Source: Pseudopedobacter beijingensis (GTDB taxonomy: Bacteria > Bacteroidota > Bacteroidia > Sphingobacteriales > Sphingobacteriaceae). From it: a DNA stretch of 64,000 nucleotides. The notes beneath the pieces were generated by a model that saw nothing but the letters and a program-made list of their open reading frames with translations, was not told where the DNA came from and did no database searches. The position numbers and the translations under genes were made by a program. Positions 46,921 through 55,709 of this stretch are shown here, piece by piece (positions within the stretch are counted from its first letter, which is position 1; each line of letters begins with the position of its first letter). The stretch is taken from assembly GCF_042678145.1 (NCBI RefSeq), contig NZ_JBHUDG010000051.1:124001-188000 (forward strand), read 5' to 3'.

Positions 46921-49560
46921 CTATTTCCCTAAATTTTCCAAAAACTGTTCCAAAGCATAATCATCAGGTATCAATACCTCTCTTGCTTTGCTACCTTCAA
47001 ATGGCCCCACTACTCCGGCTGCTTCCAACTGGTCTATTATCCGCCCAGCTCTATTATATCCCAATTTCAATTTTCGTTGTATTAAAGATGTTGATCCTTG
47101 CTGATGCATGACTATTAATCTTGCAGCATCCTCAAATAATGAATCTCTGTCATCCGGATCAAAATCTTTGGAACCCCCGCCTTCACCTTCATCTCCAACA
47201 TATTCAGGCAACATAAATGCAGATGGATAACCACGTTGCCCTCCTATAAATTCACATACCTGATCTACTTCCGGGGTATCAACAAATGCGCATTGTAAAC
47301 GTATCAGATCACTACCTGTAGAAAGTAGCATATCCCCTTTACCTATCAGCTGATCTGCTCCTCCTGTATCTAAAATTGTTCTTGAGTCAATTTTAGAAGT
47401 AACCCGGAACGCTAAACGGGCTGGGAAATTCGCTTTAATTGTACCTGTAATGATGTTAACAGATGGACGTTGAGTAGCAATAATCAAATGTATTCCAATT
47501 GCTCTGGCTAATTGTGCTAATCTGGCAATTGGAGTTTCTACCTCTTTACCCGCCGTCATCATTAAATCTGCAAATTCGTCTACCACCAATACTATAAACG
47601 GCAAATAACGATGTCCATTGTTTGGATTAAGTTTTCTATTAACAAATTTCTCGTTATATTCTTTCAAATTCCTTACTCCTGCATCCTTTAACAGATCATA
47701 ACGTTGATCCATTTCTATACACAAAGAGTTTAAAGTATTGATTACTTTCTTTGTATCTGTTATAATTGCATCTTCTTCTCCCGGAAGCTTAGCTAAAAAG
47801 TGCCTCTCTATTTTCTTAAATAAAGTAAGTTCTACCTTTTTAGGATCTACCAGTACAAACTTTAATTGTGATGGATGTTTTTTGTAAAGTAGCGATACCA
47901 GAATAGTATTAATACCTACAGACTTTCCTTGTCCGGTTGCTCCTGCAACCAACATGTGGGGCATTTTTGCCAAATCGGCTATAAAAACCTCATTAGAAAT
48001 GGTTTTTCCTAACGCAATAGGTAAATCCATCTCTGTTTTCTGGAATTTTTCTGTAGTAATAATAGAACGCATAGGCACCATTTCTGGATGTCGGTTTGGA
48101 ACTTCTATACCAATAGTTCCTTTTCCCGGCATAGGTGCAATAATACGTATCCCTAAAGCAGCTAAACTTAAGGCAATATCATCTTCCAGGTTTTTAATCT
48201 TCGAGATTCGGACACCAGGCGCAGGAATAATTTCATAAAGAGTTACCGTAGGCCCTATGGTTGCTTTTATTTTATCAATCTCTATATTATAATTATTCAG
48301 CGTTTCTACAATCTTGTTCTTATTTGCCTCCAATTCGTCAGCATCTACTGCAATTTTATTTACACCATAATTTTGCAATAAATCTATTGTTGGCGATGTA
48401 TAAGACGATAAATCTAACTTAGGATCATACGTCCCAAACTGGTCTACTAACTCTTTAGCTTTAGCTTCTTCTTCTGAAAGCTGTACAGTAAACTCAGGCT
48501 CTGCTGCCTCTTGGGCACTATTTTGTTCTGGTTCAGGATCTGGAACAATTGTTTCCAACGGTAAATCCTCTCTTTGTCTATTCTGCTTATTAGCAGGAGG
48601 TCGATTAATCGGAATCTCAAATTCGGTTTCTACTATGGGATTCTCTTGCTCTTTAATTATTTCCTCTACAGGGATATTTTGTGATTGAGGAACGACTTCC
48701 TGAAACGGCGTTCTTTCTATCTGGGCTATAGATATTTCCTCACTTCCCAGTTCATCCTCTACAACAGATTCTGTTCTTCGTATAGGATTTCTTTGATAAA
48801 CAGGTTCTTCTACTTCAATATCTTCATCATCGTCTATATGATTAATGCTATCCTGTTTTCTTTTTCTTTCCGGGAGCTTAAAATCAATATTGTAAGCTAT
48901 AACTAAAGTGGTTAATGCAGAAAACGCCAATATACCAGCAACTCCTGCAGATCCTATCTGCGCTACCAGTAACCTGTTTAAGTAAAACCCAAACTCGCCT
49001 TCTAAAAAATGAGGATATTCTCCTATAAAACTATGAAAATAAGCTATAAATAGCGATCCAAATATCAATAGAAAGAAACTGTATGATAATGTTTTTACTA
49101 CAGGAAATAACTTAACCTTAAATAACAGACGATATCCTAAAACAGTAAATATAAATACAAAAACAAAGGACGAAATACCAAACCATTTATAAATAAACTG
49201 ATGAGAAAATAACGCACCAAGCTTTCCTGCCCAGTTTTGTATATCAGGATTTAATACACCATTCGATTTCAGTTCTTCTGAGGTTTTAAATAAGTTACTC
49301 CATCCGCCATTGGCATCTATCACATAACTTTGATCCTCTTCCCATGTAAACAGGTAAGAAGTAAAGGCTACAAAAAAATAAATGGCCAATAATAGCAAAA
49401 ACAGCCCTATTATTTTTACAGCTTTGTCATTACTAAAATTGAGTTTAGGAAAAAGTTCTCTCCTCTCCTTCTTCCCTTCATTCTTTACTGGAGCAGCTTT
49501 TTCTGCCTTCGTGGGCTCCCTAAATGTATTTGTCTTTATCTGATTTCCTCTTATGAGCAT
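46921..49560 (-). CDS. ftsK: DNA translocase FtsK
   Basis: The 879-residue protein has an N-terminal membrane domain with four helices (to about 230) and a polar, Glu/Pro-rich linker (about 230-395). A RecA-like motor domain follows, with Walker A GATGQGKSVG near 535 and Walker B VLVVDEFADLMM near 655. A C-terminal winged-helix gamma domain (STSLIQRKLKLGYNRAGRII) reads KOPS-like sites. It moves chromosome termini during division and activates XerCD at dif. The length is normal for Bacteroidota FtsK. Confidence 0.95.
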   Translation of the reverse strand: MLIRGNQIKTNTFREPTKAEKAAPVKNEGKKERRELFPKLNFSNDKAVKIIGLFLLLLAIYFFVAFTSYLFTWEEDQSYVIDANGGWSNLFKTSEELKSNGVLNPDIQNWAGKLGALFSHQFIYKWFGISSFVFVFIFTVLGYRLLFKVKLFPVVKTLSYSFFLLIFGSLFIAYFHSFIGEYPHFLEGEFGFYLNRLLVAQIGSAGVAGILAFSALTTLVIAYNIDFKLPERKRKQDSINHIDDDEDIEVEEPVYQRNPIRRTESVVEDELGSEEISIAQIERTPFQEVVPQSQNIPVEEIIKEQENPIVETEFEIPINRPPANKQNRQREDLPLETIVPDPEPEQNSAQEAAEPEFTVQLSEEEAKAKELVDQFGTYDPKLDLSSYTSPTIDLLQNYGVNKIAVDADELEANKNKIVETLNNYNIEIDKIKATIGPTVTLYEIIPAPGVRISKIKNLEDDIALSLAALGIRIIAPMPGKGTIGIEVPNRHPEMVPMRSIITTEKFQKTEMDLPIALGKTISNEVFIADLAKMPHMLVAGATGQGKSVGINTILVSLLYKKHPSQLKFVLVDPKKVELTLFKKIERHFLAKLPGEEDAIITDTKKVINTLNSLCIEMDQRYDLLKDAGVRNLKEYNEKFVNRKLNPNNGHRYLPFIVLVVDEFADLMMTAGKEVETPIARLAQLARAIGIHLIIATQRPSVNIITGTIKANFPARLAFRVTSKIDSRTILDTGGADQLIGKGDMLLSTGSDLIRLQCAFVDTPEVDQVCEFIGGQRGYPSAFMLPEYVGDEGEGGGSKDFDPDDRDSLFEDAARLIVMHQQGSTSLIQRKLKLGYNRAGRIIDQLEAAGVVGPFEGSKAREVLIPDDYALEQFLENLGK

Positions 49561-49730
49561 ATAATGAATTTTTCCCTCCGCAAATTTATCATATTTGGCT
49601 ATTTCTAACGCAGCATTTCTACTTTATTCACCATTTAAATTTGTTAAACCGCATATTATAATAGCCAATTCTCATTTATTTGTTGGAAGTTAACAATTAA
49701 TGCCTTAATATTATTTTTTAATTCAAAAAA

Positions 49731-50378
49731 ATGCGAAACGACAACTTAGAGGAACTCATAGCCCAAGCCGATGAGAACATGATAAGAGAATACGTTTTAT
49801 CTCATCCGGGATCATTAAAATCAAAAACAAGTTTTAATGTTTCTCCTATTGTATTAAGTTGCTTTTATCAAAAGAACAGAATTACTGAACTATTATTCAG
49901 TCTGGATGAAAAGATAGACTTTTTTGAAGCCTGTGCTGCTAACAAATTTGATATTGTGGCTCATCATATTTACCAAAATCATGATATTGTAAACGTTTTT
50001 TATGATAATGGTTATACAGGACTAGGATTGGCCTGTTATTTTGGACATGAAGAAATTGCAAAATATCTTATTCTTAAAGGGGCTAACGTAAATATACCTT
50101 CAGATAATGAATATCGGACTTTCCCTTTATACTCTGCGGTTATAGGCAACTTTACCTCATTGACTGCTACGCTATTAAAAGAGGGTGCAAATGCTAATAT
50201 CCAGCAAGCGGGAGGTATTACACCCTTACATATAGCTGCCAAAAACGGAAATATAGAATTGATCATCACTTTGCTTGAGAATGGTGCCAGTGTTGAGGCT
50301 AAAACGGAAGAAGGGAAAACGCCTTCTACAATGGCTCAGGAAAATGGACATCTTGAAATCGCAGAAATTCTATCTTAG
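49731..50378 (+). CDS. Ankyrin repeat protein
   Basis: The 215-residue protein has at least three ankyrin-type repeats in the second half: GYTGLGLACYFGHEEIAKYL, FPLYSAVIGNFTSLTATLLK and GITPLHIAAKNGNIELIITL. The first half is less regular. Ankyrin repeats mediate protein binding. There is no signal peptide. It is followed 5 bp later by a cupin. Confidence 0.87.
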   Translation: MRNDNLEELIAQADENMIREYVLSHPGSLKSKTSFNVSPIVLSCFYQKNRITELLFSLDEKIDFFEACAANKFDIVAHHIYQNHDIVNVFYDNGYTGLGLACYFGHEEIAKYLILKGANVNIPSDNEYRTFPLYSAVIGNFTSLTATLLKEGANANIQQAGGITPLHIAAKNGNIELIITLLENGASVEAKTEEGKTPSTMAQENGHLEIAEILS

Positions 50379-50383
50379 TTGTA

Positions 50384-50806
50384 ATGAAAAAACTGCTTAT
50401 TATTACAGGGATACTCTTCTTAGGATATAAACTCAGTGCTCAGGAATTTGATCCTAACAAGTACATCATTGAAAGTGAAAAAGATATCGGAAAGACACAA
50501 TCCGGACCGCATAATGGAGGAGGCGAATCTATTGGATATAGCTTTTTCAATAATGTTAAAGATTTCAACAATGTATTCAGAAAGCGTATTTTAAAATCCA
50601 ACTCAGCAATTGGTTATCATACACAAAAAGAAGATGAGGTGTATTATGTTGTTAGCGGGAATGGGCAAATGACCTTAAATGGTAAACTTTATAATGTAAA
50701 ATCCGGTGATGCTATTTTAACCAGAACAGGTAGTTCTCATGGAATAAAAAATATTGGAAAAGAAGATTTGGTTTTAATTATTGTTTACGAGAAAATGGTT
50801 AAATAG
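50384..50806 (+). CDS. Secreted cupin-domain protein
   Basis: The 140-residue protein has a signal peptide ending KLSAQ and a single cupin. Motif 1 is IGYHTQKEDEVYYVVSGNGQ and motif 2 is GDAILTRTGSSHGIKNIGK. The family ranges from enzymes to sugar binders. Its last 8 bases overlap the convergent phosphatase gene. Confidence 0.8.
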   Translation: MKKLLIITGILFLGYKLSAQEFDPNKYIIESEKDIGKTQSGPHNGGGESIGYSFFNNVKDFNNVFRKRILKSNSAIGYHTQKEDEVYYVVSGNGQMTLNGKLYNVKSGDAILTRTGSSHGIKNIGKEDLVLIIVYEKMVK

Positions 50807-51326
50807 AAGTCCCGTCATGGGCACTTGGACTTTCGTCAAACCATTTATCCTGTACTTTCATCACTTTTTCAATAATATCACGAGCAACGCCTTCTCCTCC
50901 CTTTTTAGGAGATATATATAAACTTACCTCTTTAATTTCATCAACAGCATCTTTGGGACACACAGGTAATGCTACTAATTTCATTACTTGTAAATCCGGT
51001 ATATCATCACCTACATAAACCAAAGATTCGGGAATGAGTTTATATTGTTGCATTAACTTTCTGAATACAGAAATTTTATCGGAAACACCTAAAAAGATAT
51101 CCTTAATGCCTAATCCTATTAAACGCTTCTCTACTCCGGCAGATTTTGCACCAGAAATGACAGCTACATGATAGCCTTTTTTGACAGCTAATTGGAGTGC
51201 ATAACCGTCTTTAATATTAAACTGACGTAATTGCTCTCCGTTTTCGGTTACTAAAACCTCGCCATTGGTTAATACTCCATCAACATCGAAAATAAATGTA
51301 TTGATATTTGCCAGTTGATGGAGCAT
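50799..51326 (-). CDS. kdsC: KdsC-like HAD phosphatase
   Basis: The 175-residue HAD hydrolase has DxD motif FIFDVDGVLTNGE at the start, a Lys/Asp region (SGAKSAGVEKR) and VYVGDDIPDLQVMKLVALPV. The length matches KDO-8-phosphate phosphatase, which supplies KDO for lipopolysaccharide, although related HAD-IIIA enzymes act on other sugars. Its end overlaps the convergent cupin by 8 bp. Confidence 0.87.
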   Translation of the reverse strand: MLHQLANINTFIFDVDGVLTNGEVLVTENGEQLRQFNIKDGYALQLAVKKGYHVAVISGAKSAGVEKRLIGLGIKDIFLGVSDKISVFRKLMQQYKLIPESLVYVGDDIPDLQVMKLVALPVCPKDAVDEIKEVSLYISPKKGGEGVARDIIEKVMKVQDKWFDESPSAHDGTSI

Positions 51327-51350
51327 ATTATTCTTTATTTTTTTAATGGA

Positions 51351-51593
51351 TTATTGATTATCTCTCCACTCGTAAACCCAGGCAGATTGAATTTGCTCTA
51401 AATGCCCTTCGTTACACTCTTCTTTAGTTCCTTGAAAATATGGAATCTCAAGAACCCAGTTCATCAAATCTGTAAATCTAATACGGTATATTTTTGATTC
51501 GTTGAAATCATCACCGAATTTCTCATACAATCCCATTGCAATATCCTCATAGTCATTCCAATGAATTGGCAATGCAAACTTTTCTTCGTTCAT
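51351..51593 (-). CDS. iscX: IscX-like Fe-S assembly protein
   Basis: The 80-residue protein (PIHWNDYEDIAMGLYEKFGD, then IRFTDLMNWVLEI) matches IscX, an acidic regulator that binds IscS and iron. It lies beside a ferredoxin, as in ISC operons, though no isc core genes are near. The order is ferredoxin, IscX, phosphatase on the minus strand. Confidence 0.85.
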   Translation of the reverse strand: MNEEKFALPIHWNDYEDIAMGLYEKFGDDFNESKIYRIRFTDLMNWVLEIPYFQGTKEECNEGHLEQIQSAWVYEWRDNQ

Positions 51594-51608
51594 CTGGTTT
51601 AATCTAAA

Positions 51609-51941
51609 TTAATGTCCCAAAAACTGAGACTGATCTGGAATAGTAATTTCAATATTACCATCAATCATTACACATTGACAGCCTAATCTTGAATTGATTC
51701 TAGGATTTACAGCTCTATCAATAAAATCTTCTTCTTTATCTGATATTTCCTGTACATTATCTTCACCTTTATTCACATAAACGTGACAAGTACTGCATCC
51801 GCAAACACCTCCACAATTATGTTGAAGCTCTATACCGTTCTCTAAACAAACGTCAAGTACAGATTCGCCTTCTGCTATATCAAGTTCTACAGGTTCTAAA
51901 CCTTTTTCTTCGAAATTTATTTTTACTTTGTAGATATCCAT
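51609..51941 (-). CDS. [2Fe-2S] ferredoxin
   Basis: The 110-residue ISC-type ferredoxin has the cluster ligands in HNCGGVCGCSTCHVYV and a fourth cysteine in LGCQCVMIDG. The fold starts VKINFEEKGLEPVELDIAEG. It donates electrons, probably for Fe-S cluster assembly with the neighbouring IscX. Confidence 0.92.
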   Translation of the reverse strand: MDIYKVKINFEEKGLEPVELDIAEGESVLDVCLENGIELQHNCGGVCGCSTCHVYVNKGEDNVQEISDKEEDFIDRAVNPRINSRLGCQCVMIDGNIEITIPDQSQFLGH

Positions 51942-51965
51942 AATTACAGAGGCAAAAGTAGTAAT

Positions 51966-52754
51966 TTATTTAAGGTCCTCTGCCTTTTTCTGATACATTT
52001 TAACAATGTGCTGACTTATTGAAGCATAAATTTCTTCCTTATCAGGGTGAGTTGAAAGAACCTCTAGATGCTTATCCATAGTATTTACATCATTACGTCT
52101 GGCAGGCCCCGTCTGGGCATTTTTAGGATATGTCTTTAATATCTTGTTTGCCGTTTCCAGTATCAGAGGCTTAAGGTGCTCAAACTCCAGCCCAGCTTCT
52201 TTTAAAACCTCTTCGGCTATACTATAAAAGTGATTGGTAAAGTTGCATGCAAATACAGCCGAGATATGTAATTTCATTCTCTGATCTGAATTTGCAGCTA
52301 TTACTTTGGGTACTACTGTTCCCATAAATCTCAGCAACTTATCTTCTAGCCTACTGTCTACTCCTTCTATAAAAAAAGGAATAGTAGAAAAATCTAAAGC
52401 AATTCCTTTTGTAAAAGTTTGTAATGGGTAAATTACACCTACGTCTTTTGCGTAGGGTTTTAATATATCTATTGAAGTTGATCCTGATGTATGCACCAGA
52501 ATCTGGTGTTCTTTCAGCTTTAATAATGAGGCTACCTTTTCTATAGCTGAGTCGCTCACCGTTATTACCACTAAATCTATCTCATCTTTAATCTGAGACA
52601 AATCACTTATGGAGTTTCCTCCTATTTCAAAAGACAAATCAGCAGCTTTATCCGGCGTTCTGTTCCAAATTTGCCTTACAGGATAACCTGACATAATAAA
52701 TGCTCGAGAAAGGTGCCAAGCTACATTTCCCGCTCCTAATATTGCAACATTCAT
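51966..52754 (-). CDS. Rossmann-fold oxidoreductase with DUF2520 domain
   Basis: The 262-residue protein has an N-terminal NAD(P)-binding GxGxxA motif (MNVAILGAGNVAWHLSRAFI) and a C-terminal DUF2520 domain (about 130-250). The latter shows ISAVFACNFTNHFYSIAEEV and TGPARRNDVNTMDKHLEVLS. It resembles beta-hydroxyacid dehydrogenases, but the substrate is unknown. It is 2 bp from the CcmF-like gene. Confidence 0.88.
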   Translation of the reverse strand: MNVAILGAGNVAWHLSRAFIMSGYPVRQIWNRTPDKAADLSFEIGGNSISDLSQIKDEIDLVVITVSDSAIEKVASLLKLKEHQILVHTSGSTSIDILKPYAKDVGVIYPLQTFTKGIALDFSTIPFFIEGVDSRLEDKLLRFMGTVVPKVIAANSDQRMKLHISAVFACNFTNHFYSIAEEVLKEAGLEFEHLKPLILETANKILKTYPKNAQTGPARRNDVNTMDKHLEVLSTHPDKEEIYASISQHIVKMYQKKAEDLK

Positions 52755-52756
52755 AA

Positions 52757-55192
52757 TTATTTGAGCTCTTTAGACCTTCTAAAGATAGAAATTATGAATC
52801 CAATTACCATAATGATAGTACCGCCCCAAAACAAATTGATATAAGGAAAAACAACTGCTTTCAAAACAATCCAATCTTTTTTATCCTCTTTTGGTTTTTG
52901 ATAAATGGTTAATTCTAATTTGTCTTTTTTAGGAATTACATTAGTAAATCTCAACTTCAATCCAGCTTCGTCAACCCTTTTTCCAAAATCAAGTTTCGAA
53001 TTTCCTTTAATTAAGAAAATAGGTTCGGTTTCTATTGTTTCAGAGCCTGTAACAACTTCCAGCTTCATACCAATCGCTACATCTTCTTTATTTAAAGGGA
53101 TGTTTTGGATAGTAGCATTTCTGTTAATTGCTTTTACAATAACCCTGGATTCTCTCAATTTTATGGTATCTCCCACAGAAACTTCATGAGCTACAGGCTG
53201 TTCATAGTGATCATCTTCAGAATGGTCGCTATGCTCGTCATGAACATGCTCTTCTTCTTTTAACGGCACACTGCTTACATGTGTATATACATCATGAAAA
53301 AGATAATGTCTGGTATCTGGCGAAGCAATAATCTGTCTCATTTTAGCATTTTGCTGCGCATTAGGGTAAAGGTTGAAATTCTCTTTTACCTTACCATCCT
53401 TATCAAAAACCTTATAGTTAACCTTATAGTATGTATTTACACCTGATGTCGAATCTCCCAAATAAGTAACTGTATACTTATCCATTTTTATAGGGTCGTT
53501 CTTATATAAGATAATATTTTCTCTGGGGTTATTATTCTTTGCAAATTCATCTCCAAAGCCTATACCCGTATTATTCACAGATATAACATTGTTAGTTGCT
53601 GCTGCAATTAAAGCTCCTATCAACAATAATCCAAAACCTATATGTGCTATTGAAGACCCTGCCAGTTTCCACTTTCCTTTAACAGCCTCGCCCAACACTT
53701 TAGCGTTGCACAATATAGAAAACATAGCAGCCCAAACCAATAAAATATATCCAAGGTTATGATATACATCGGTAAAATAAACGATAATGGCCGATAGCAA
53801 CAGAGACATTACCAACGAAACAGTAATACTAATAAAAAATTTCTTTGAGTCTGTTTTCTTATATTTCATAAACTGCGTAAACGCAGAAAGAATAGCCACT
53901 ACCACAAAAAATGCCAATTGCCATTTATTATAATGCTGGATAACATCTGTGGGCGGAGCTATATCTGTACCAAATATTTTATTAAAAACAGGTATAGATG
54001 TTGTTGCTATAATTTGGATACAGGATACAGAAAGTACAATTGCTCCTATAAATAACCAAAACTCTCTAGAATAGGTATCTTCATCTTTTTTAGTGATTGG
54101 GAAGTTTTTCCAATTTTTCACAATAAGATAAACTGGAACAAGAGTAAACACAGCCATAAAGATCAACAGTTGTGTATCCATCCCTAAAGATGTAAATGCA
54201 TGTACAGATGTTTCTCCTAAGATCCCACTTCTGGTAAGGAACGATGCATATAACACCAAAATAAAACTGATAACAATCAGAAATAACGAAGTAAAATAAC
54301 TATGTCCTGTATTTTTATACGCGATTAAAACGTGAACACCAGCAATTAAAGTCAGCCACGGAATCACTGAAGCATTTTCTACAGGATCCCACGCCCAGAA
54401 ACCACCAAAATTAAGCGCTTCATAGGCCCAGAATGAGCCCATAATAATACCCGCCCCTAAAACAACTACCGCAAATAAAGCCCAAGGTAATGCATAAGAT
54501 ACTAATTTCTGGTAACGCTTTTGCCAAACTCCTGCTATCGCATAAGCAAAAGGAACTATCATTGCAGCAAACCCTAAAAACAAGGTGGGTGGATGTATTA
54601 CCATCCAATAGTTTTGTAAAAGCGGATTTAAGCCATTGCCATCTGCTATTAGCGATAAATAATCTGGTCTTGAAAAAATGGGTGCTTCTATCGCATTTCT
54701 TAATAGAATAAACGGAGATGATCCTATTTTGGCGCCAAAAATTTCTACACCCAAAAGCATTGAGCATATAAAAACCTGAGACAATGAAATAACTGTCATT
54801 ACAGATGGTTCCCAGGTTTTAGATCTAAAGATTAAAACTATTCCTAATAAAGCCTGCCAAAAAGTCCATAACCAGAAACTTCCTTCCTGTCCTTCCCAAA
54901 AACTTGATATAATATAATACACTGGAAGCTGCGTAGAAGAATGCGCCCAGGCATAATGATATTCGAAATAGTGATTATAAATAATATAAAAAAGACATGA
55001 ACCTATACCTATAATTGCTGCGAAATTAACAAAGAAACTTATACGGCCTATTTTAGCCCATGAATCGTCTTTATTTACCGTAGCAAAATAATAACTTAAA
55101 AAAGCCAGTAAAGATGCTCCGAAAGAAAGTATTATAAAGAATTGTCCTAACTTTCCAGGTAACAGGTGTTCACCTGCGTATTGTATATCCAT
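52757..55192 (-). CDS. ccmF: Cytochrome c maturation protein CcmF/CcsA family
   Basis: The 811-residue polytopic membrane protein carries the WWD-type heme-handling motif GGFWAWDPVENASVIPWLTL at about 255-275 (54.4 kb). The conserved segment WMVIHPPTLFLGFAAMIVPF lies near 195. Its long soluble loop has a His-rich stretch (HVHDEHSDHSEDDHYEQPV), unusual and perhaps metal-binding. It joins heme to apocytochromes with CcmE. It lies 13 bp downstream of ccmE. Confidence 0.92.
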   Translation of the reverse strand: MDIQYAGEHLLPGKLGQFFIILSFGASLLAFLSYYFATVNKDDSWAKIGRISFFVNFAAIIGIGSCLFYIIYNHYFEYHYAWAHSSTQLPVYYIISSFWEGQEGSFWLWTFWQALLGIVLIFRSKTWEPSVMTVISLSQVFICSMLLGVEIFGAKIGSSPFILLRNAIEAPIFSRPDYLSLIADGNGLNPLLQNYWMVIHPPTLFLGFAAMIVPFAYAIAGVWQKRYQKLVSYALPWALFAVVVLGAGIIMGSFWAYEALNFGGFWAWDPVENASVIPWLTLIAGVHVLIAYKNTGHSYFTSLFLIVISFILVLYASFLTRSGILGETSVHAFTSLGMDTQLLIFMAVFTLVPVYLIVKNWKNFPITKKDEDTYSREFWLFIGAIVLSVSCIQIIATTSIPVFNKIFGTDIAPPTDVIQHYNKWQLAFFVVVAILSAFTQFMKYKKTDSKKFFISITVSLVMSLLLSAIIVYFTDVYHNLGYILLVWAAMFSILCNAKVLGEAVKGKWKLAGSSIAHIGFGLLLIGALIAAATNNVISVNNTGIGFGDEFAKNNNPRENIILYKNDPIKMDKYTVTYLGDSTSGVNTYYKVNYKVFDKDGKVKENFNLYPNAQQNAKMRQIIASPDTRHYLFHDVYTHVSSVPLKEEEHVHDEHSDHSEDDHYEQPVAHEVSVGDTIKLRESRVIVKAINRNATIQNIPLNKEDVAIGMKLEVVTGSETIETEPIFLIKGNSKLDFGKRVDEAGLKLRFTNVIPKKDKLELTIYQKPKEDKKDWIVLKAVVFPYINLFWGGTIIMVIGFIISIFRRSKELK

Positions 55193-55205
55193 TTAAAATT
55201 TAGAA

Positions 55206-55607
55206 TTAACTTGTTGCTTTAACCTCTTTTATCTCAATCTTATCCTCCGTATATTTAGAAGGACATTTCATTAGAATTTTGTTTGCTTGGAAACTATTGC
55301 CTACCATTTGTCCTGTCAGTACAATCTGTTCTGAACGTTCGAAATCTTGTGGTTTGCTTCCTGCAAAAACAACTTTACATTCTTTCCCATCGTTGTCTTT
55401 CAGAAAAAAGGAAAAATAATTTGCGTCTACTTCTGGGTTGTAGACCATTTCTTTATCCAGTTGCAGTTTACCTACAACATGTAATTCTTTTTTTGTTTCA
55501 ATAGCATCTGAGAAAGTGCCGTACGTACTGCTATCTGCATAAGTGCTTATTATTACACCCATAGCTACGGCTATCACAACCATCAGAATAATCGAACTCC
55601 TTTTCAT
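55206..55607 (-). CDS. ccmE: CcmE-type heme chaperone with Cys in place of His
   Basis: The 133-residue protein has an N-terminal membrane anchor and an OB-fold (HVVGKLQLDKEMVYNP, FFLKDNDGKECKVVFAG). The usual heme-binding HxxxY is replaced by CPSKY near residue 118. CxxxY variants are known from archaea and Desulfovibrio. It hands heme to CcmF, encoded next. Confidence 0.9.
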   Translation of the reverse strand: MKRSSIILMVVIAVAMGVIISTYADSSTYGTFSDAIETKKELHVVGKLQLDKEMVYNPEVDANYFSFFLKDNDGKECKVVFAGSKPQDFERSEQIVLTGQMVGNSFQANKILMKCPSKYTEDKIEIKEVKATS

Positions 55608-55709
55608 ATCTATGTATTAAAAGTTTAATTCTCACAAAAATACAAAACGATAAGCCTATGGAGTAATTATATCAAGAATGTTAGGTTAATTAGAATTATT
55701 CCAAATAAC

